DNA from: an uncultured Shimia sp.
GTDB lineage: Bacteria; Pseudomonadota; Alphaproteobacteria; Rhodobacterales; Rhodobacteraceae
DNA: 64,000 bases
NCBI RefSeq assembly: GCF_947498095.1
Contig: NZ_CANMJE010000002.1
Location: 124,001-188,000 of the forward strand
Reading direction: 5' to 3'
This document shows positions 1-10,330 of the stretch, piece by piece. Within the stretch, counting starts at the first letter, position 1. The number at the start of each line of letters is the position of its first letter. The notes under the pieces were generated by a model. The model was given only the letters and a program-made list of their open reading frames with translations, was not told the origin of the DNA and searched no databases. The position numbers and the translations under genes are program-made.

Positions 1-1063
1 GCAATTCTGGGCGCATACCAGATTCGTGATATCGCGCGCGGGTGATTTGCCAGCTTTGGAAAAGGTGGGCCGCCACAAGGTTGGCAATGTGCTGATCCGG
101 GCGACGGTTCAATATGTCCTTCACCCCATCCAGGAAATACTCGACCTCCAAAGTATCAAACCCTTCCGGGTCCACCAGAAGCGCGTCAAACCAGACCCAG
201 GCATAGGCTCCGGCACCCCATTCCTGATAGGTGCGGGCTGCTGTGCGCCGAGCTTCCAGATCCAGGGCCTGATAGGTGCCATACCACCGCGGCAAAAGGT
301 AGTTGCCGAGCGCACGCATGTGACGCGGGTTTTGCGGATCAAGATCAACCAGCGCTTCAAATTCGCGGATCAGGTGCGCGCCGGGATCAACTTTGCCGGG
401 CAACAAGGCGCAGCGGGCCGCCGAAAGGGCGGCAGATTGATAGGTTGTTGGCGAAAACTCGGCAAGGATGTCGCGGGCACGATCAAAATGTGCCTCAAAG
501 GCTTCACGATTAATGTCGCCGATTGAATCGTCCGAGCGAGCCCCACGCCAAGCCCAGCCAATATCAATGTGCATGTGGGCCACAATCAGCGCGAGGGCAT
601 AGCAATCGGGGGTGTCCATCAGCACGGCTTCTAGGGCTTCAACGCCTGCAAAGAAGTCGGAGTCTTCTGCCGGACGACCATGCAGCAGAGAATGCTCGGC
701 GGCACGCACGACGTCGGAGCGCGCGCCAAAGGCCATCAGATCGGCGAGCGGAATGCCCGAAGGTGTGGTCAAGCGGGATTTGTCATGTTGCTTTATCTGT
801 TCTGCCAGTTCTTCCCAGCGGTCCTGTCGCGCCATGCGCAATCCGAACTCACGGGCTTTGTCGCCCTCGATCTGGTCGGGCGTGTTGACATGCACCGGAA
901 TTTGCAACCGTGCCGTCAGATCACGATAAGTCTTATTTGGTTGGTCACTATCGGGAAGCTCGGTGTCTTCCTTGCGCGGCAGATTCAACTTCCGCGCAAG
1001 ACCCTTGGAGCCAGGTTTCATCAACCCGGCCAACTGGGCCTTTTTGTCCGAGAAAAAAGTCAT
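1..1063 (-). CDS. Conserved hypothetical protein, truncated by the window edge
   Basis: An uninterrupted reading frame runs on the minus strand from an ATG at 1063 to the window edge (about 354 codons, no stop). The ORF track omits it because it has no stop inside the window; its listed ORFs here are shadows. The protein begins MTFFSDKKAQLAGLMKPG and is soluble, helical and rich in Trp, Tyr and Ala, with motifs such as HMHIDIGWAWRG and LDPQNPRHMRALGNYL that resemble TPR-like helical-repeat proteins. There is no signal peptide. A 10-bp palindrome (GTACATGTAC, 1066-1075) sits two bases upstream of the start codon. I do not recognise the family, and function is unknown. Confidence 0.75.
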   Translation of the reverse strand, partial: MTFFSDKKAQLAGLMKPGSKGLARKLNLPRKEDTELPDSDQPNKTYRDLTARLQIPVHVNTPDQIEGDKAREFGLRMARQDRWEELAEQIKQHDKSRLTTPSGIPLADLMAFGARSDVVRAAEHSLLHGRPAEDSDFFAGVEALEAVLMDTPDCYALALIVAHMHIDIGWAWRGARSDDSIGDINREAFEAHFDRARDILAEFSPTTYQSAALSAARCALLPGKVDPGAHLIREFEALVDLDPQNPRHMRALGNYLLPRWYGTYQALDLEARRTAARTYQEWGAGAYAWVWFDALLVDPEGFDTLEVEYFLDGVKDILNRRPDQHIANLVAAHLFQSWQITRARYHESGMRPEL

Positions 1064-1187
1064 TTGTACATGTACTCCGCTAAACTAAGCGTAGATTGAC
1101 GGGTCTTTCAGGCTGAAAAATGGCGGGGCTTGGGTATCATGCGGACATGTTTGGTTGGAATTGACAACAAGCCGCCACAATGGCCTT

Positions 1188-1619
1188 TCAAATGACGCGG
1201 AAATGGTGCCGTTCTGTCTTAATTCCACGGTCCTTGAAGCCCTTCTCAAGCGCTTCATGAGGGGGCGCGACATCTTGCGGAATGCGCAGTTTGGACTGAT
1301 CTATCAAGATCAAGGTCACGCGCACCGAGAAATCCCATCGTGTGTCGAACCGGGCGTGTTGAATGCGGCTGAGGGGCAGGTCCGCTTCTTGGCCGCCGTT
1401 TTTCCAGTGTACCTGCGTATCCGTCAGCTCAAAATCGGTGATCGGGTTGCGTAAGAGGTCAATCGCAGCCGGCACCGCGAACAGGGCTAGCCCAAGGATG
1501 ATCCATTCCAACGTTCCAACGGAATAAAGAAAAGCCAGAAGGCCAAGATAGACAGCCAACCCAACCAATGTCTTGGGATTGCGACCTCGGTTCTTGTGTG
1601 TCAGCGCGTCGGGCATCAT
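1188..1619 (-). CDS. Small membrane protein with two N-terminal transmembrane segments
   Basis: The 143-aa protein has a basic N-terminus, two closely spaced hydrophobic segments (about residues 18-55: LVGLAVYLGLLAFLY and WIILGLALFAVPAAIDLL) and a C-terminal soluble domain of about 85 residues with beta-rich character. That resembles the PH-like domain seen in many small bacterial membrane proteins. Its ATG overlaps the SDR stop codon by 4 bp (ATGA), so it is translationally coupled to the upstream SDR gene and probably belongs to the pepN operon. Specific function is unknown. Confidence 0.75.
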   Translation of the reverse strand: MMPDALTHKNRGRNPKTLVGLAVYLGLLAFLYSVGTLEWIILGLALFAVPAAIDLLRNPITDFELTDTQVHWKNGGQEADLPLSRIQHARFDTRWDFSVRVTLILIDQSKLRIPQDVAPPHEALEKGFKDRGIKTERHHFRVI

Positions 1620-2356
1620 CTGCCTCCGGTCACATCAAGCGTTGTACCGGTAACGTAGGAAGCGGCGTCTGACAGAAGATAAAGAACGGCGCGCGCCACT
1701 TCTGTGGCGGACCCAGTGCGCTGCATGGGAACCATGGGCGCCAGCCGTTGCGCGCGCCCCGGCTCGCCGCCTTTGGCGTGAATGTCGGTTTCTATCAGCC
1801 CCGGCCGCACTGCGTTGACGCGGATATTGTCCAGCGCGACCTCATCCGCCAGCCCCTTGGTAAAGATGTCGATGGCGGCCTTTGAGGCAGCATAGTCCAC
1901 ATATTGGTTGGCTGACCCGAGGCGTGCGGCCGCTGATGAGATATTGACGAGACTGCCGCCGGTGCCCTGCCTCTGCATCCTGATCACGGCCTCTTTGGCG
2001 ACCAGCATGGCGCCAATGACGTTGACGTCGAACATACGGCGCAGGCGATCATGGGTCAGCGCGGTGACTTTGACCGCCTGATCGACGATCCCGGCATTGT
2101 TGACCAACGCATCAAGCCGCCCGAACCGGTCGTCAATCGCCTCGTATAGCGCCTCAATGTCCGAGGGCTGCGCCACGTCAGCCTGACAGACCAGAACCTG
2201 CGCGCCTGCGGCTTCACAGGCCTCTGCGACTTTCGCCATTGCCGCCGCTTCACTTCGATAGGTCAGGGCAAGGTCATAGCCTTCGACCGCGGCAAGGCGG
2301 GCCGTCGCGGCGCCGATCCCGGTGCTGGCGCCGGTAATGAGGCAGATTTTTCGCAT
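1616..2356 (-). CDS. Short-chain dehydrogenase/reductase
   Basis: This is a 246-aa classical SDR. The N-terminal cofactor motif TGASTGIG, the NNAG motif, a catalytic Ser in NISSAAA and the YAASK active-site tetrad residues are all present, and the C-terminal VTGTTLDVTGGR is typical of FabG-like enzymes. It should reduce or oxidise a carbonyl/alcohol substrate with NAD(P)(H); the substrate cannot be read from sequence. The start lies 3 bp after the pepN stop codon and the end overlaps the next gene by 4 bp, which supports a pepN-SDR-membrane protein operon. Confidence 0.92.
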   Translation of the reverse strand: MRKICLITGASTGIGAATARLAAVEGYDLALTYRSEAAAMAKVAEACEAAGAQVLVCQADVAQPSDIEALYEAIDDRFGRLDALVNNAGIVDQAVKVTALTHDRLRRMFDVNVIGAMLVAKEAVIRMQRQGTGGSLVNISSAAARLGSANQYVDYAASKAAIDIFTKGLADEVALDNIRVNAVRPGLIETDIHAKGGEPGRAQRLAPMVPMQRTGSATEVARAVLYLLSDAASYVTGTTLDVTGGR

Positions 2357-2359
2357 CGC

Positions 2360-4945
2360 TCAGGCTCCCCGGATCCGCGTGACCATTTCAGATGTATCAC
2401 GGCTCAGGTCAGGATGTGCGGCAATCCGGTCCAGTTGCGTCTGGATCAGGGCCTGCCGGTCGCTGTCATAGCGCTTCCATGTCTGGAAGGCAGAGCACAT
2501 GCGCGCCGAGACCTGAGGGTTCAAGGGGTCGAGTTTCAGCAGCCAATCTGTCAGCAGCGTGTAGGCCGCGCCGCTTTTGTGATGGAACCCGGCATGGTGC
2601 GCGCCAAGGACGCCCAGGGCCGCACGGAAGCGATTTGGGTTTTTCATATCAAAATCAGGGCGTTGCGTGAGCTTATTGACGGTTTCAACCACATCTTGCG
2701 GCTTGGCCGACATGACCTGCAACGAGAACCATTTGTCCATCACCAAACGATCCTGCGCCCATTGCTTTTCAAAAGCGGCCAATTGAGCATCTCCGGTCCC
2801 GGCGTCCAGCAGGCACGACAAGGCCGCGAGTTGCTGGGTCATGTTGTCTGCCTTGCTGTACTGATCGGTGGCCTGTTTGCCTGCATCTTGCCGGCTGATC
2901 AGAGCCAGCACGGCATTGGCCAGCGCCCGGCTGCCTGCAGGCCCGGCCTCTGGCGAGAAGGGGCCGTCGACCTGATTGTCAGCATAAAGCCCCGGCAACA
3001 AATCCCCCAATGCCTCGGCCTTGGCGTCTCGCAACGCCTCGGAAGCGGCGTAAATTGCCTCGGGATCGGGGACATGCCCGGCATCATGCAGAATGCCGGC
3101 CAACTCAGATTGGGTTGGTTGGCCGAGCATCAGGGCGCGATACGCGGGGTCGAGGCTCTCGTTTCTTAGCACGGCCCTGAGACCGTCCAGATAATCAGGG
3201 TTGGGTGCGCTGCCCGTGGTTACGGCAGAGACCAGCGAGTCGCGCGCCAGCATGCGCCCGGCTTCCCAGCGGTTGAACGGATCGGTGTCATGGGCCAGCA
3301 GAAATGCGCGCCGGTCACTGTCGATGTCATGATCCAGGATCACCGGGGCCGAGAACCCGCGCAAGATCGACGGAACCGGCCGTGTGGCATGCCCTGAAAA
3401 GCTGAAACTCTGGCTCGCTTCGGTCAGTTCCAGCGTCTGGGTTTCCAAAACTTCGTCGCCGTTGGGGTTCAAAAGCCCCAGGTTCACCGGGATGACCTGT
3501 GGCTCTTTGCTCTCTTGTCCGGGCGTGGGGGCGGTGGTTTGCGTCAGATGCAGCGTGAAGGTATCGCCATCAAATTCTTCCCGAACTTCGACTCGCGGTG
3601 TGCCGGATTGCGAATACCAGCGTTTAAATTGCGTCAGGTCGCGTCCGGTGCTGTCTTCAAACACCTTGATCCAGTCTTCGATGGTGGCCGCATCCCCATC
3701 ATGTCGCTCAAAGTAGAGGTCTAGCGCCTTGGAGTAAGCCTCGGGCCCGACCAATGTGCGCAGCATGCCGATGACCTCGGCGCCTTTTTCGTAGACGGTT
3801 GCCGTATAGAAGTTGTTGATTTCCTGAAAGCTTTCCGGGCGCACGGGGTGGGAGAGTGGGCCTTGGTCTTCCGGGAATTGACGCCCTCGCAACGACAGAA
3901 CATCGGAAATGCGTGCCACCGGGGCGGATCGCATATCGGCAGTGAACTGTTGGTCGCGATAGACGGTGAGCCCCTCTTTCAGACAGAGCTGAAACCAATC
4001 GCGGCAGGTAATGCGGTTGCCAGTCCAGTTGTGGAAATACTCATGCGCGATGATCGCCTCGATGCGTTCGAAGTTGCCGTCGGTCGAGGTTTCAGGGCTG
4101 GCGAGCACGCAGGACGAGTTAAAGACGTTCAACCCCTTGTTCTCCATTGCGCCCATGTTGAAGTCGTCCACGGCCACGATGTTGAACTCGTCCAGATCGT
4201 ATTCACGGCCATAGACGTCTTCGTCCCATTTCATCGAATTTTTCAACGCTTCCATGCCAAAAGCGCATTTGTCCTCGTCTCCGGGGCGCACCCAGATGGC
4301 AAGGCTCACCTCTTTGCCGGACATGGTGGTGAACTTGTCTTCATGCGCAATCAGATCACCCGCCACCAATGCAAAGAGATAAGCCGGTTTGGGCCAGGGG
4401 TCCTGATAGATTGTGACTGTTGGCACGTCGTCCTGTGTCAGGTCAGTCGAAGAATAAAGCCCGTTACCATTCGACAGCATGACAGGCGTGTGTGCTTGCG
4501 TACTTTCGATGCGCACGGTGAATTGCGCCATCACATCCGGGCGGTCGGGGTACCACGTGATCTTGCGAAAGCCCTCGGCCTCACACTGCGTGCAATACAT
4601 GCCGTTTGACATATAGAGACCCTCAAGCGCGGTGTTGTCTTGTGGGTTGATCTCAACCTCGGCTTCCCAATTAAAGGGCGCTTCGGGGACATCCACCTCG
4701 ATGCCGCCTTCAACATGGTTGGGCGTGACCTCGTGGCCATCGACCTTGATCGAGATGTGTTTCAGATCTTCTCCGTGCAGGAAAAAAGGGCGGTGATGCA
4801 CGTCGTAATCCGGGCGAAACCGGATCCGCGAAATCACACGTGTCGCCGTTGGGTGCAGGCGAAAGGTCAGGTGAACATCGTCGATGATCCAGCCAAAGGG
4901 TTTGTAGTCGTCCAGATAGATCGTCTTGGGGCTGTCATCGCGCAT
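2360..4945 (-). CDS. pepN: Aminopeptidase N (M1 family)
   Basis: This is an 861-aa cytosolic zinc aminopeptidase that removes N-terminal residues from peptides. It carries the exopeptidase motif GAMEN, the zinc motif HEYFHNW with the downstream Glu in LKEGLTVYRDQ, and the DUF3458/ARM-like C-terminal domains of Proteobacterial PepN; the length is normal. The ORF track start at 5026 adds 27 residues. I prefer the ATG at 4945 (MRDDSPKT) because GGAGA precedes it at good spacing. It is divergent from glcB and first in a three-gene minus-strand operon. Confidence 0.96.
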   Translation of the reverse strand: MRDDSPKTIYLDDYKPFGWIIDDVHLTFRLHPTATRVISRIRFRPDYDVHHRPFFLHGEDLKHISIKVDGHEVTPNHVEGGIEVDVPEAPFNWEAEVEINPQDNTALEGLYMSNGMYCTQCEAEGFRKITWYPDRPDVMAQFTVRIESTQAHTPVMLSNGNGLYSSTDLTQDDVPTVTIYQDPWPKPAYLFALVAGDLIAHEDKFTTMSGKEVSLAIWVRPGDEDKCAFGMEALKNSMKWDEDVYGREYDLDEFNIVAVDDFNMGAMENKGLNVFNSSCVLASPETSTDGNFERIEAIIAHEYFHNWTGNRITCRDWFQLCLKEGLTVYRDQQFTADMRSAPVARISDVLSLRGRQFPEDQGPLSHPVRPESFQEINNFYTATVYEKGAEVIGMLRTLVGPEAYSKALDLYFERHDGDAATIEDWIKVFEDSTGRDLTQFKRWYSQSGTPRVEVREEFDGDTFTLHLTQTTAPTPGQESKEPQVIPVNLGLLNPNGDEVLETQTLELTEASQSFSFSGHATRPVPSILRGFSAPVILDHDIDSDRRAFLLAHDTDPFNRWEAGRMLARDSLVSAVTTGSAPNPDYLDGLRAVLRNESLDPAYRALMLGQPTQSELAGILHDAGHVPDPEAIYAASEALRDAKAEALGDLLPGLYADNQVDGPFSPEAGPAGSRALANAVLALISRQDAGKQATDQYSKADNMTQQLAALSCLLDAGTGDAQLAAFEKQWAQDRLVMDKWFSLQVMSAKPQDVVETVNKLTQRPDFDMKNPNRFRAALGVLGAHHAGFHHKSGAAYTLLTDWLLKLDPLNPQVSARMCSAFQTWKRYDSDRQALIQTQLDRIAAHPDLSRDTSEMVTRIRGA

Positions 4946-5151
4946 TGCCGTCTCCTGAGATGGTCCGTGGTCAAAGATGTAGCCAATCGAGGGGCGGCTG
5001 CAAGCGGCGATGCCAAGGATCGACATCAGTTTGTTGCAAATTTTGAAAGATTATCAGGCAGAGCCAAAAGATGCGTTTGTTGCCTATAGGAAACTTCTGC
5101 TCTAGATCGATCACAGTATACCATCGTGCACCCAAAGATTCCGGAGCGGAT

Positions 5152-7299
5152 ATGAGCGACAGACTGAACCGAGACGGCCTGCAGGTTGACCCTGTGTTGG
5201 CGACTTTCATCGAAGAGGCGGCGCTGCCGGGTACCGGCGTTGACGCGGGTGCGTTTTGGGCTGGACTGTCGGGCATCTTGCACGAACTAGGGCCTGAAAA
5301 TCAGGCGTTGTTAGACAAGCGCGAGGCCTTGCAGGGTCAGATCGATGCTTGGCATCTCGCCAATCGCGACGCGCCGCACGATCACGAAAGCTACAAGGCG
5401 TTTTTGGAAGAGATTGGGTATTTGCTGCCCGAAGAGGACGCGTTTCAGGTTGAGACGGCCAATGTCGACCCTGAAATTGCCAGCGTTCCGGGGCCACAAT
5501 TGGTGGTGCCGATCACCAACGCGCGCTACGCGCTGAACGCGGCAAATGCCCGGTGGGGCAGCCTTTATGATGGGCTATACGGCACCGACGCAATGGGCGT
5601 ACCGGCACCCAAAGGCGGCTATAACAAAGGTCATGGCGCCCGTGTTGTTGCGCGTGCGCGTGTATTTCTGGATGAGAGCTTTCCGGTTGAGGGGCTGAGC
5701 CATGCAGATGCCCGGCGGTACCATGTGCGCGATGGTGCGCTGTTGGTCGACGATCTGCCCCTGATGCAGCCAGAAAAGTTCGCCGGTTTCAGTGGCAACC
5801 CCAAGGCGCCAGACGCGATCCTATTGGTCAATCATGGTTTGCATGTCGAACTGGTGTTTGACCGTGCCCATCCTATTGGCAGTCACGATCAGGCCGGGCT
5901 GGCGGATGTGCGGCTGGAAAGTGCGATTTCGGCGATCATGGACTGCGAAGACTCGGTGGCCTGCGTTGATGCCGAAGACAAAGTGCAGGCCTATGGCAAC
6001 TGGCTGGGCCTGATGCGCGGCGACCTGACAGAAGAGGTTGAAAAGGGTGGCAAGTCCTTTAACCGCGCGCTGAACTCTGACCTGACCTTTTCAGCCGCCG
6101 ATGGCAGTGACCTGACTCTGAAAGGACGCGCGCTGATGCTGGTGCGCAATGTCGGTCATCTGATGACCAACCCTGCGATTTTGGATCGGAACGGTAATGA
6201 GGCCTTTGAGGGTCTGATGGACGCCATGATCACGACCCTGATCGCGATGCACGACTTGCAGCGCGAGAGCGGCAATTCAGTGCATGGATCTGTCTATGTG
6301 GTGAAACCCAAGATGCACGGACCGGAAGAGGTGGCCTTTGCCGTCAAAACCTTTGACCGGGTCGAAGACATCCTCGGCCTGCCGCGCAATACGGTCAAAA
6401 TCGGCATCATGGACGAAGAGCGCCGCACCTCGGTCAACCTCAAGCAATGCATCCGTGCCGCGAAAAGTCGTGTGGCCTTTATCAACACCGGATTCCTTGA
6501 TCGCACTGGCGACGAAATTCACACCTCGATGGAGGCCGGCCCCTTTAGCCGCAAGGATTTCATCAAGCGCAAGGGCTGGATCGGCGCCTATGAGAACCGC
6601 AACGTCGATATCGGCCTGGAATGTGGCCTGCAGGGCAGGGCGCAGATTGGCAAAGGCATGTGGGCCATGCCCGATCTGATGAGCGCGATGATTGAACAAA
6701 AGATCGAACACCCGAAGTCCGGCGCCAACTGCGCCTGGGTGCCCAGCCCTACGGCGGCCACCTTGCACGCGCTGCACTATCACAAGGTTGATGTCTTTGC
6801 CGTTCAGGATAAGCTCAAAGCTGGCGGGCGGCGTGCACATGTTGATGGAATTCTGGAAATCCCGCTGGCGACCTATCGCAAGTGGTCCAAAGATCAGATC
6901 CTGCGCGAAGTAGAGAACAACGCCCAAGGGATTCTTGGCTATGTGGTGCGCTGGATCGATCATGGCGTGGGATGTTCCAAGGTGCCGGACATCAACGATG
7001 TCGGCCTGATGGAAGATCGCGCGACCTGCCGGATCAGCTCGCAGGCCTTGGCCAACTGGCTGCACCACGAGGTGGTGAGTGAGGCCGAAGTGATGGCCGC
7101 CATGCAAAAGATGGCCGCCGTGGTCGACCGTCAGAACGCGGATGATGCAACCTATCGCCCAATGGCGCCTGGCTTTGAAGGGATCGCCTTTCAGGCAGCC
7201 TGTGACCTGGTGTTCCGCGGCCGGATTCAGCCTTCGGGCTATACAGAGCCCGTACTGCATGCGCGTCGACTGGAGTTAAAGGCTGCACAGACGGCCTAG
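5152..7299 (+). CDS. glcB: Malate synthase G
   Basis: This 715-aa enzyme condenses glyoxylate with acetyl-CoA to malate (glyoxylate shunt and glycolate/allantoin-derived glyoxylate). Length and motifs fit isoform G: a full-length TIM-barrel protein with [49 protein letters not shown] and the C-terminal acyl-CoA-binding region. The ORF track start (5071) is extended; the ATG at 5152 follows GGAGCGG. No isocitrate lyase is in the window. A single imperfect GTTGCAAA (5033-5040) lies in the shared upstream region with pepN. Confidence 0.97.
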   Translation: MSDRLNRDGLQVDPVLATFIEEAALPGTGVDAGAFWAGLSGILHELGPENQALLDKREALQGQIDAWHLANRDAPHDHESYKAFLEEIGYLLPEEDAFQVETANVDPEIASVPGPQLVVPITNARYALNAANARWGSLYDGLYGTDAMGVPAPKGGYNKGHGARVVARARVFLDESFPVEGLSHADARRYHVRDGALLVDDLPLMQPEKFAGFSGNPKAPDAILLVNHGLHVELVFDRAHPIGSHDQAGLADVRLESAISAIMDCEDSVACVDAEDKVQAYGNWLGLMRGDLTEEVEKGGKSFNRALNSDLTFSAADGSDLTLKGRALMLVRNVGHLMTNPAILDRNGNEAFEGLMDAMITTLIAMHDLQRESGNSVHGSVYVVKPKMHGPEEVAFAVKTFDRVEDILGLPRNTVKIGIMDEERRTSVNLKQCIRAAKSRVAFINTGFLDRTGDEIHTSMEAGPFSRKDFIKRKGWIGAYENRNVDIGLECGLQGRAQIGKGMWAMPDLMSAMIEQKIEHPKSGANCAWVPSPTAATLHALHYHKVDVFAVQDKLKAGGRRAHVDGILEIPLATYRKWSKDQILREVENNAQGILGYVVRWIDHGVGCSKVPDINDVGLMEDRATCRISSQALANWLHHEVVSEAEVMAAMQKMAAVVDRQNADDATYRPMAPGFEGIAFQAACDLVFRGRIQPSGYTEPVLHARRLELKAAQTA

Positions 7300-7364
7300 A
7301 CCATGATTGGGACTGCGTTTAGAGCAATAAGAGTAATCTCTGTTGCCTCATTTTCTTTCTTGAC

Positions 7365-8183
7365 TTGCGGGCCCGAACGTCAGCAAGGCGGAACTTTTTC
7401 AACCTTCACCTGAATACGTCGATAGCCGCTTCCCGCCCAAAGTACCAAATGCTCCGCTTGAACCTGACGACAAGATTGGGCTCATATCTCGAACCGAACC
7501 TTGAAGAGATCTGGAACATCGAACCCGGCGACATGATCGACTCCATGTTGCCATGGTGGGAGGCGGGTTTTCGCATTCATATTCATTCCAACGGGGATGC
7601 CGCGCAGGATGCCGTTCTAAACGCCCTCGCACATATGCCAAACGTGCGCCCGAGGTTTGATCACAGGTTCGTCTTCGAACACATCGGACTTTCATCTGTT
7701 GTTCAAATCCGGCGTATGAAGGCGCTTGGCGCCACGGCCAGCGTGAACCCCAGCTTCGTCTACCTCAGAGGTGACCTGAATGCCGTTTATATCGGTCGCA
7801 ATCGCACGGCGCAGGCTGCGCGGCTTGGGAAACTGCTGCGATACGATTTACCCACAACAATACACTCAGATTTACCGGTCGCACCGGCGGACCCGCTGTT
7901 GTTGATGTGGATTGCTGTGAACAGGTTCGGGCAAGCTGGGGAGGTGCTGGCACCCGAGGAACGCGTCAGCAGTGAGCAAGCGCTGCGCATGGTTACAATT
8001 GACGCCGCACATGTTTTGGGCATGGACGACCGCATTGGAAGCATTGAGCCGGGAAAGTTTGCTGATTTTACAGTGTTGGAAGAAAACCCCCTCACCGTTT
8101 CACCGGAGCGTATACGTGACATCGGGATTTGGGGCACAGTGCACGCGGGCGAAGCGTTCCCGGCACCGCCCAAAACGCAGTAA
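7365..8183 (+). pseudogene. Remnant of a YtcJ-like amidohydrolase (C-terminal half)
   Basis: About 230 residues match the C-terminal part of the amidohydrolase-3/YtcJ family: FRIHIHSNGDAAQD (metal-binding HxH-N-G-D region), FEHIGL, TTIHSDLPVAP, then the closing beta-sandwich segment GMDDRIGSIEPGKFADFTVLEENP. The family is normally near 550 aa, so the N-terminal half and the first metal ligands are missing. The first ~50 residues of the listed ORF look random, while another frame (7364-7501) reads a protein-like stretch (SPEYVDSRFPPKVPNAPLEP) that stops where the good frame begins, suggesting a frameshift near 7500. No RBS or sensible start is visible. I call it a decayed gene. Confidence 0.7.
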
Positions 8184-8341
8184 GTCTGACAAACGATAAG
8201 GAAGGTGTTCGTAAACAATCGCTCTGCAATCAAACCGGATATTGCCTCCGGTCCTTACTCTCGCTTCAATGGTTTTGGTCAAATGCGCGAACAACTCGGA
8301 TCCACTACCGGCAACGCGCTCGCCTCAACAGGGGCTTGCCC

Positions 8342-8371
8342 AAAAGCCCAGCATCGCTGCAGGGCTTTTTT
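8342..8371. terminator. Bidirectional stem-loop terminator
   Basis: AAAAGCCC (8342-8349) pairs with GGGCTTTT (8362-8369) around a 12-nt loop, with a T run on the plus strand and an A run (T on the minus transcript) on the other side. It lies between the amidohydrolase remnant and the end of prpE and could terminate both. Confidence 0.75.
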
Positions 8372-8388
8372 TGCCTTGCGGCCGGGGC

Positions 8389-10281
8389 TCACCCCTTGGC
8401 ATAGCCTAGCGTTTGCAGTGCCTCGGTGATCTCGTCGAGGATCACCGGATCGTCGATGGTCGCGGGCATCTTCCACTCGGTGCCGTCCGCAATCGAGACC
8501 ATGGTGCCACGCAGGATCTTGCCCGAGCGTGTCTTAGGCAACCGGTCCACCACCACGGCCAGCTTAAACGCCGCCACGGGGCCGATTTTTTCGCGCACCA
8601 GTTTCACCACTTCTTTGACCACGTCTGCGTTGTCACGATCTGCGCCAGCATTCAGACACAAGAAGCCAACGGGCATCTGACCCTTGAGGCTGTCTGACAC
8701 GCCGATCACGGCGCATTCGGCGACATCCGGGTGGCTGGCCAGAACCTCTTCCATGCCGCCGGTCGACAGGCGGTGGCCTGCGACGTTGATGACGTCATCG
8801 GTGCGCGCCATGATGTAGACATAGCCGTCCTCATCCATCATGCCCGCATCACCCGTCTCATAGTAACCGGGGAAAGTGTTGAGATAGCTTTTCTTGAAGC
8901 GATCTTCGGCGTTCCACAGCGTCGGCAAGGTGCCCGGAGGCAGCGGCAGCTTGATTGCAATCGCCCCAAGGGTTCCGGCCTCAACCGGATGGCCCGCATC
9001 GTCCAGAATGGTCACATCGTAGCCCGGCATCGGCACGGTGGGTGATCCCAGCTTGATGGGCAGCTCCTCGATCCCTACCGGGTTCGCGGCAATCGCCCAG
9101 CCGGTTTCGGTCTGCCACCAGTGGTCAATCACCGGCACCTGCAGTTGATCCTGTGCCCAGACAATGGTGTCGGGATCGGCGCGTTCCCCGGCCAGGAACA
9201 CCTGCTCCAGACATCTGAGGTCATACTTTTTGACGAACTCACCAGCTGGGTCTTCGCGTTTTACGGCGCGGAAGGCGGTTGGCGCCGTAAAGAACGACTT
9301 GACGTTATGCTCCGAAATCACCCGCCAGAAGGTGCCCGCATCCGGCGTACCCACAGGCTTGCCCTCAAAGACGATGGTGGTGTTGCCGTGGATCAGCGGC
9401 GCATAGCAGATATAGCTGTGGCCCACGACCCAACCTACGTCTGAAGCGGCCCAGAACACATCACCGGGATCGACATTGTAGAGGTTCTTCATCGTCCAGT
9501 TCAGCGCCACCAGCTGACCGGCAGTGTGGCGGATCACGCCCTTGGGCTGGCCCGTCGTGCCCGAGGTATAAAGGATATAGGCCGGGTGGTTGCCTTCAAC
9601 CGGCACGCACTCTGCTGGCTCAACCCCATACTGAAACCCATGCCAGTTATAATCGCGGCCCTCTTTCAGATGGGCCACTTCCTGCTCGCGCTGGAAGATC
9701 ACGGTAAAGTCCGGTTTGTGCTCGGAGAGGTCAATCGCGCCGTCCAACAGCGGTTTGTAGTGCACAACGCGGCCCGGCTCGAGGCCACAACTCGCGGCAA
9801 TGATGGCCTTGGGCTTGGCGTCGTCGATCCGCACTGCCAGCTCGTTTGCGGCAAAGCCACCAAACACCACCGAATGCACTGCGCCCAGACGCGCGCATGC
9901 CAGCATCGCCTCGACCGCTTCGGGGATCATCGGCATGTAGATGATGACGCGATCGCCTTTCTCGATACCCTTGGCACGCAGCGCCCCGGCGAGGCTGGCG
10001 ACGCGGTTGCGCAGCTCAATATAAGAAATCGCACGCTTGGTGTGGGTGATCGGGCTGTCATAGATAATCGCGGTCTGCTCACCGCGTCCGTTTTCGACGT
10101 GGCGGTCAACCGCGTTCCAGCAGGTGTTCACCTTGGCATCGGCAAACCACTCAAACAGACCATCGCCTTTGTCGAACAACGCCTTCGAAGGGGCCTCGTC
10201 CCAGTCAATCGCCTTGGCAGCCTCCATCCAGAACCCCTCGGGGTCTTTCTTCCAGCCTTGGTAAACCTCTTTATAGGACAT
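8389..10281 (-). CDS. prpE: Propionate-CoA ligase (AMP-forming)
   Basis: This is a 630-aa ANL-superfamily ligase that activates propionate (possibly acetate) to propionyl-CoA. It has the adenylation core YTSGTTGQPKG, the WWQTETGW motif, and the C-terminal lysine motif LPKTRSGKILRGTM, whose Lys is the usual acetylation site. Overall similarity (MSYKEVYQGWKKDPEGFW start) fits PrpE rather than Acs. The start at 10281 has a strong GGAGGAGA site; the ORF track adds 21 residues. The upstream region carries a dense cluster of TTTGCAAA-like motifs also found at pccB and its regulator, so it is probably controlled by propionyl-CoA status. Confidence 0.93.
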   Translation of the reverse strand: MSYKEVYQGWKKDPEGFWMEAAKAIDWDEAPSKALFDKGDGLFEWFADAKVNTCWNAVDRHVENGRGEQTAIIYDSPITHTKRAISYIELRNRVASLAGALRAKGIEKGDRVIIYMPMIPEAVEAMLACARLGAVHSVVFGGFAANELAVRIDDAKPKAIIAASCGLEPGRVVHYKPLLDGAIDLSEHKPDFTVIFQREQEVAHLKEGRDYNWHGFQYGVEPAECVPVEGNHPAYILYTSGTTGQPKGVIRHTAGQLVALNWTMKNLYNVDPGDVFWAASDVGWVVGHSYICYAPLIHGNTTIVFEGKPVGTPDAGTFWRVISEHNVKSFFTAPTAFRAVKREDPAGEFVKKYDLRCLEQVFLAGERADPDTIVWAQDQLQVPVIDHWWQTETGWAIAANPVGIEELPIKLGSPTVPMPGYDVTILDDAGHPVEAGTLGAIAIKLPLPPGTLPTLWNAEDRFKKSYLNTFPGYYETGDAGMMDEDGYVYIMARTDDVINVAGHRLSTGGMEEVLASHPDVAECAVIGVSDSLKGQMPVGFLCLNAGADRDNADVVKEVVKLVREKIGPVAAFKLAVVVDRLPKTRSGKILRGTMVSIADGTEWKMPATIDDPVILDEITEALQTLGYAKG

Positions 10282-10330
10282 CACAGTCTCCTCCGAAATG
10301 TGTTGGGAAACTGTTACGCAAGGCAACAGC

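Noticed and set aside
6277-7260. 327-aa minus-strand ORF
   Set aside because: Antisense to malate synthase G; product lacks recognisable structure.
7364-7504. Independent small gene in the alternate frame upstream of the amidohydrolase remnant
   Set aside because: Its end coincides with where the amidohydrolase frame becomes sensible, so a frameshifted part of the same decayed gene is simpler.
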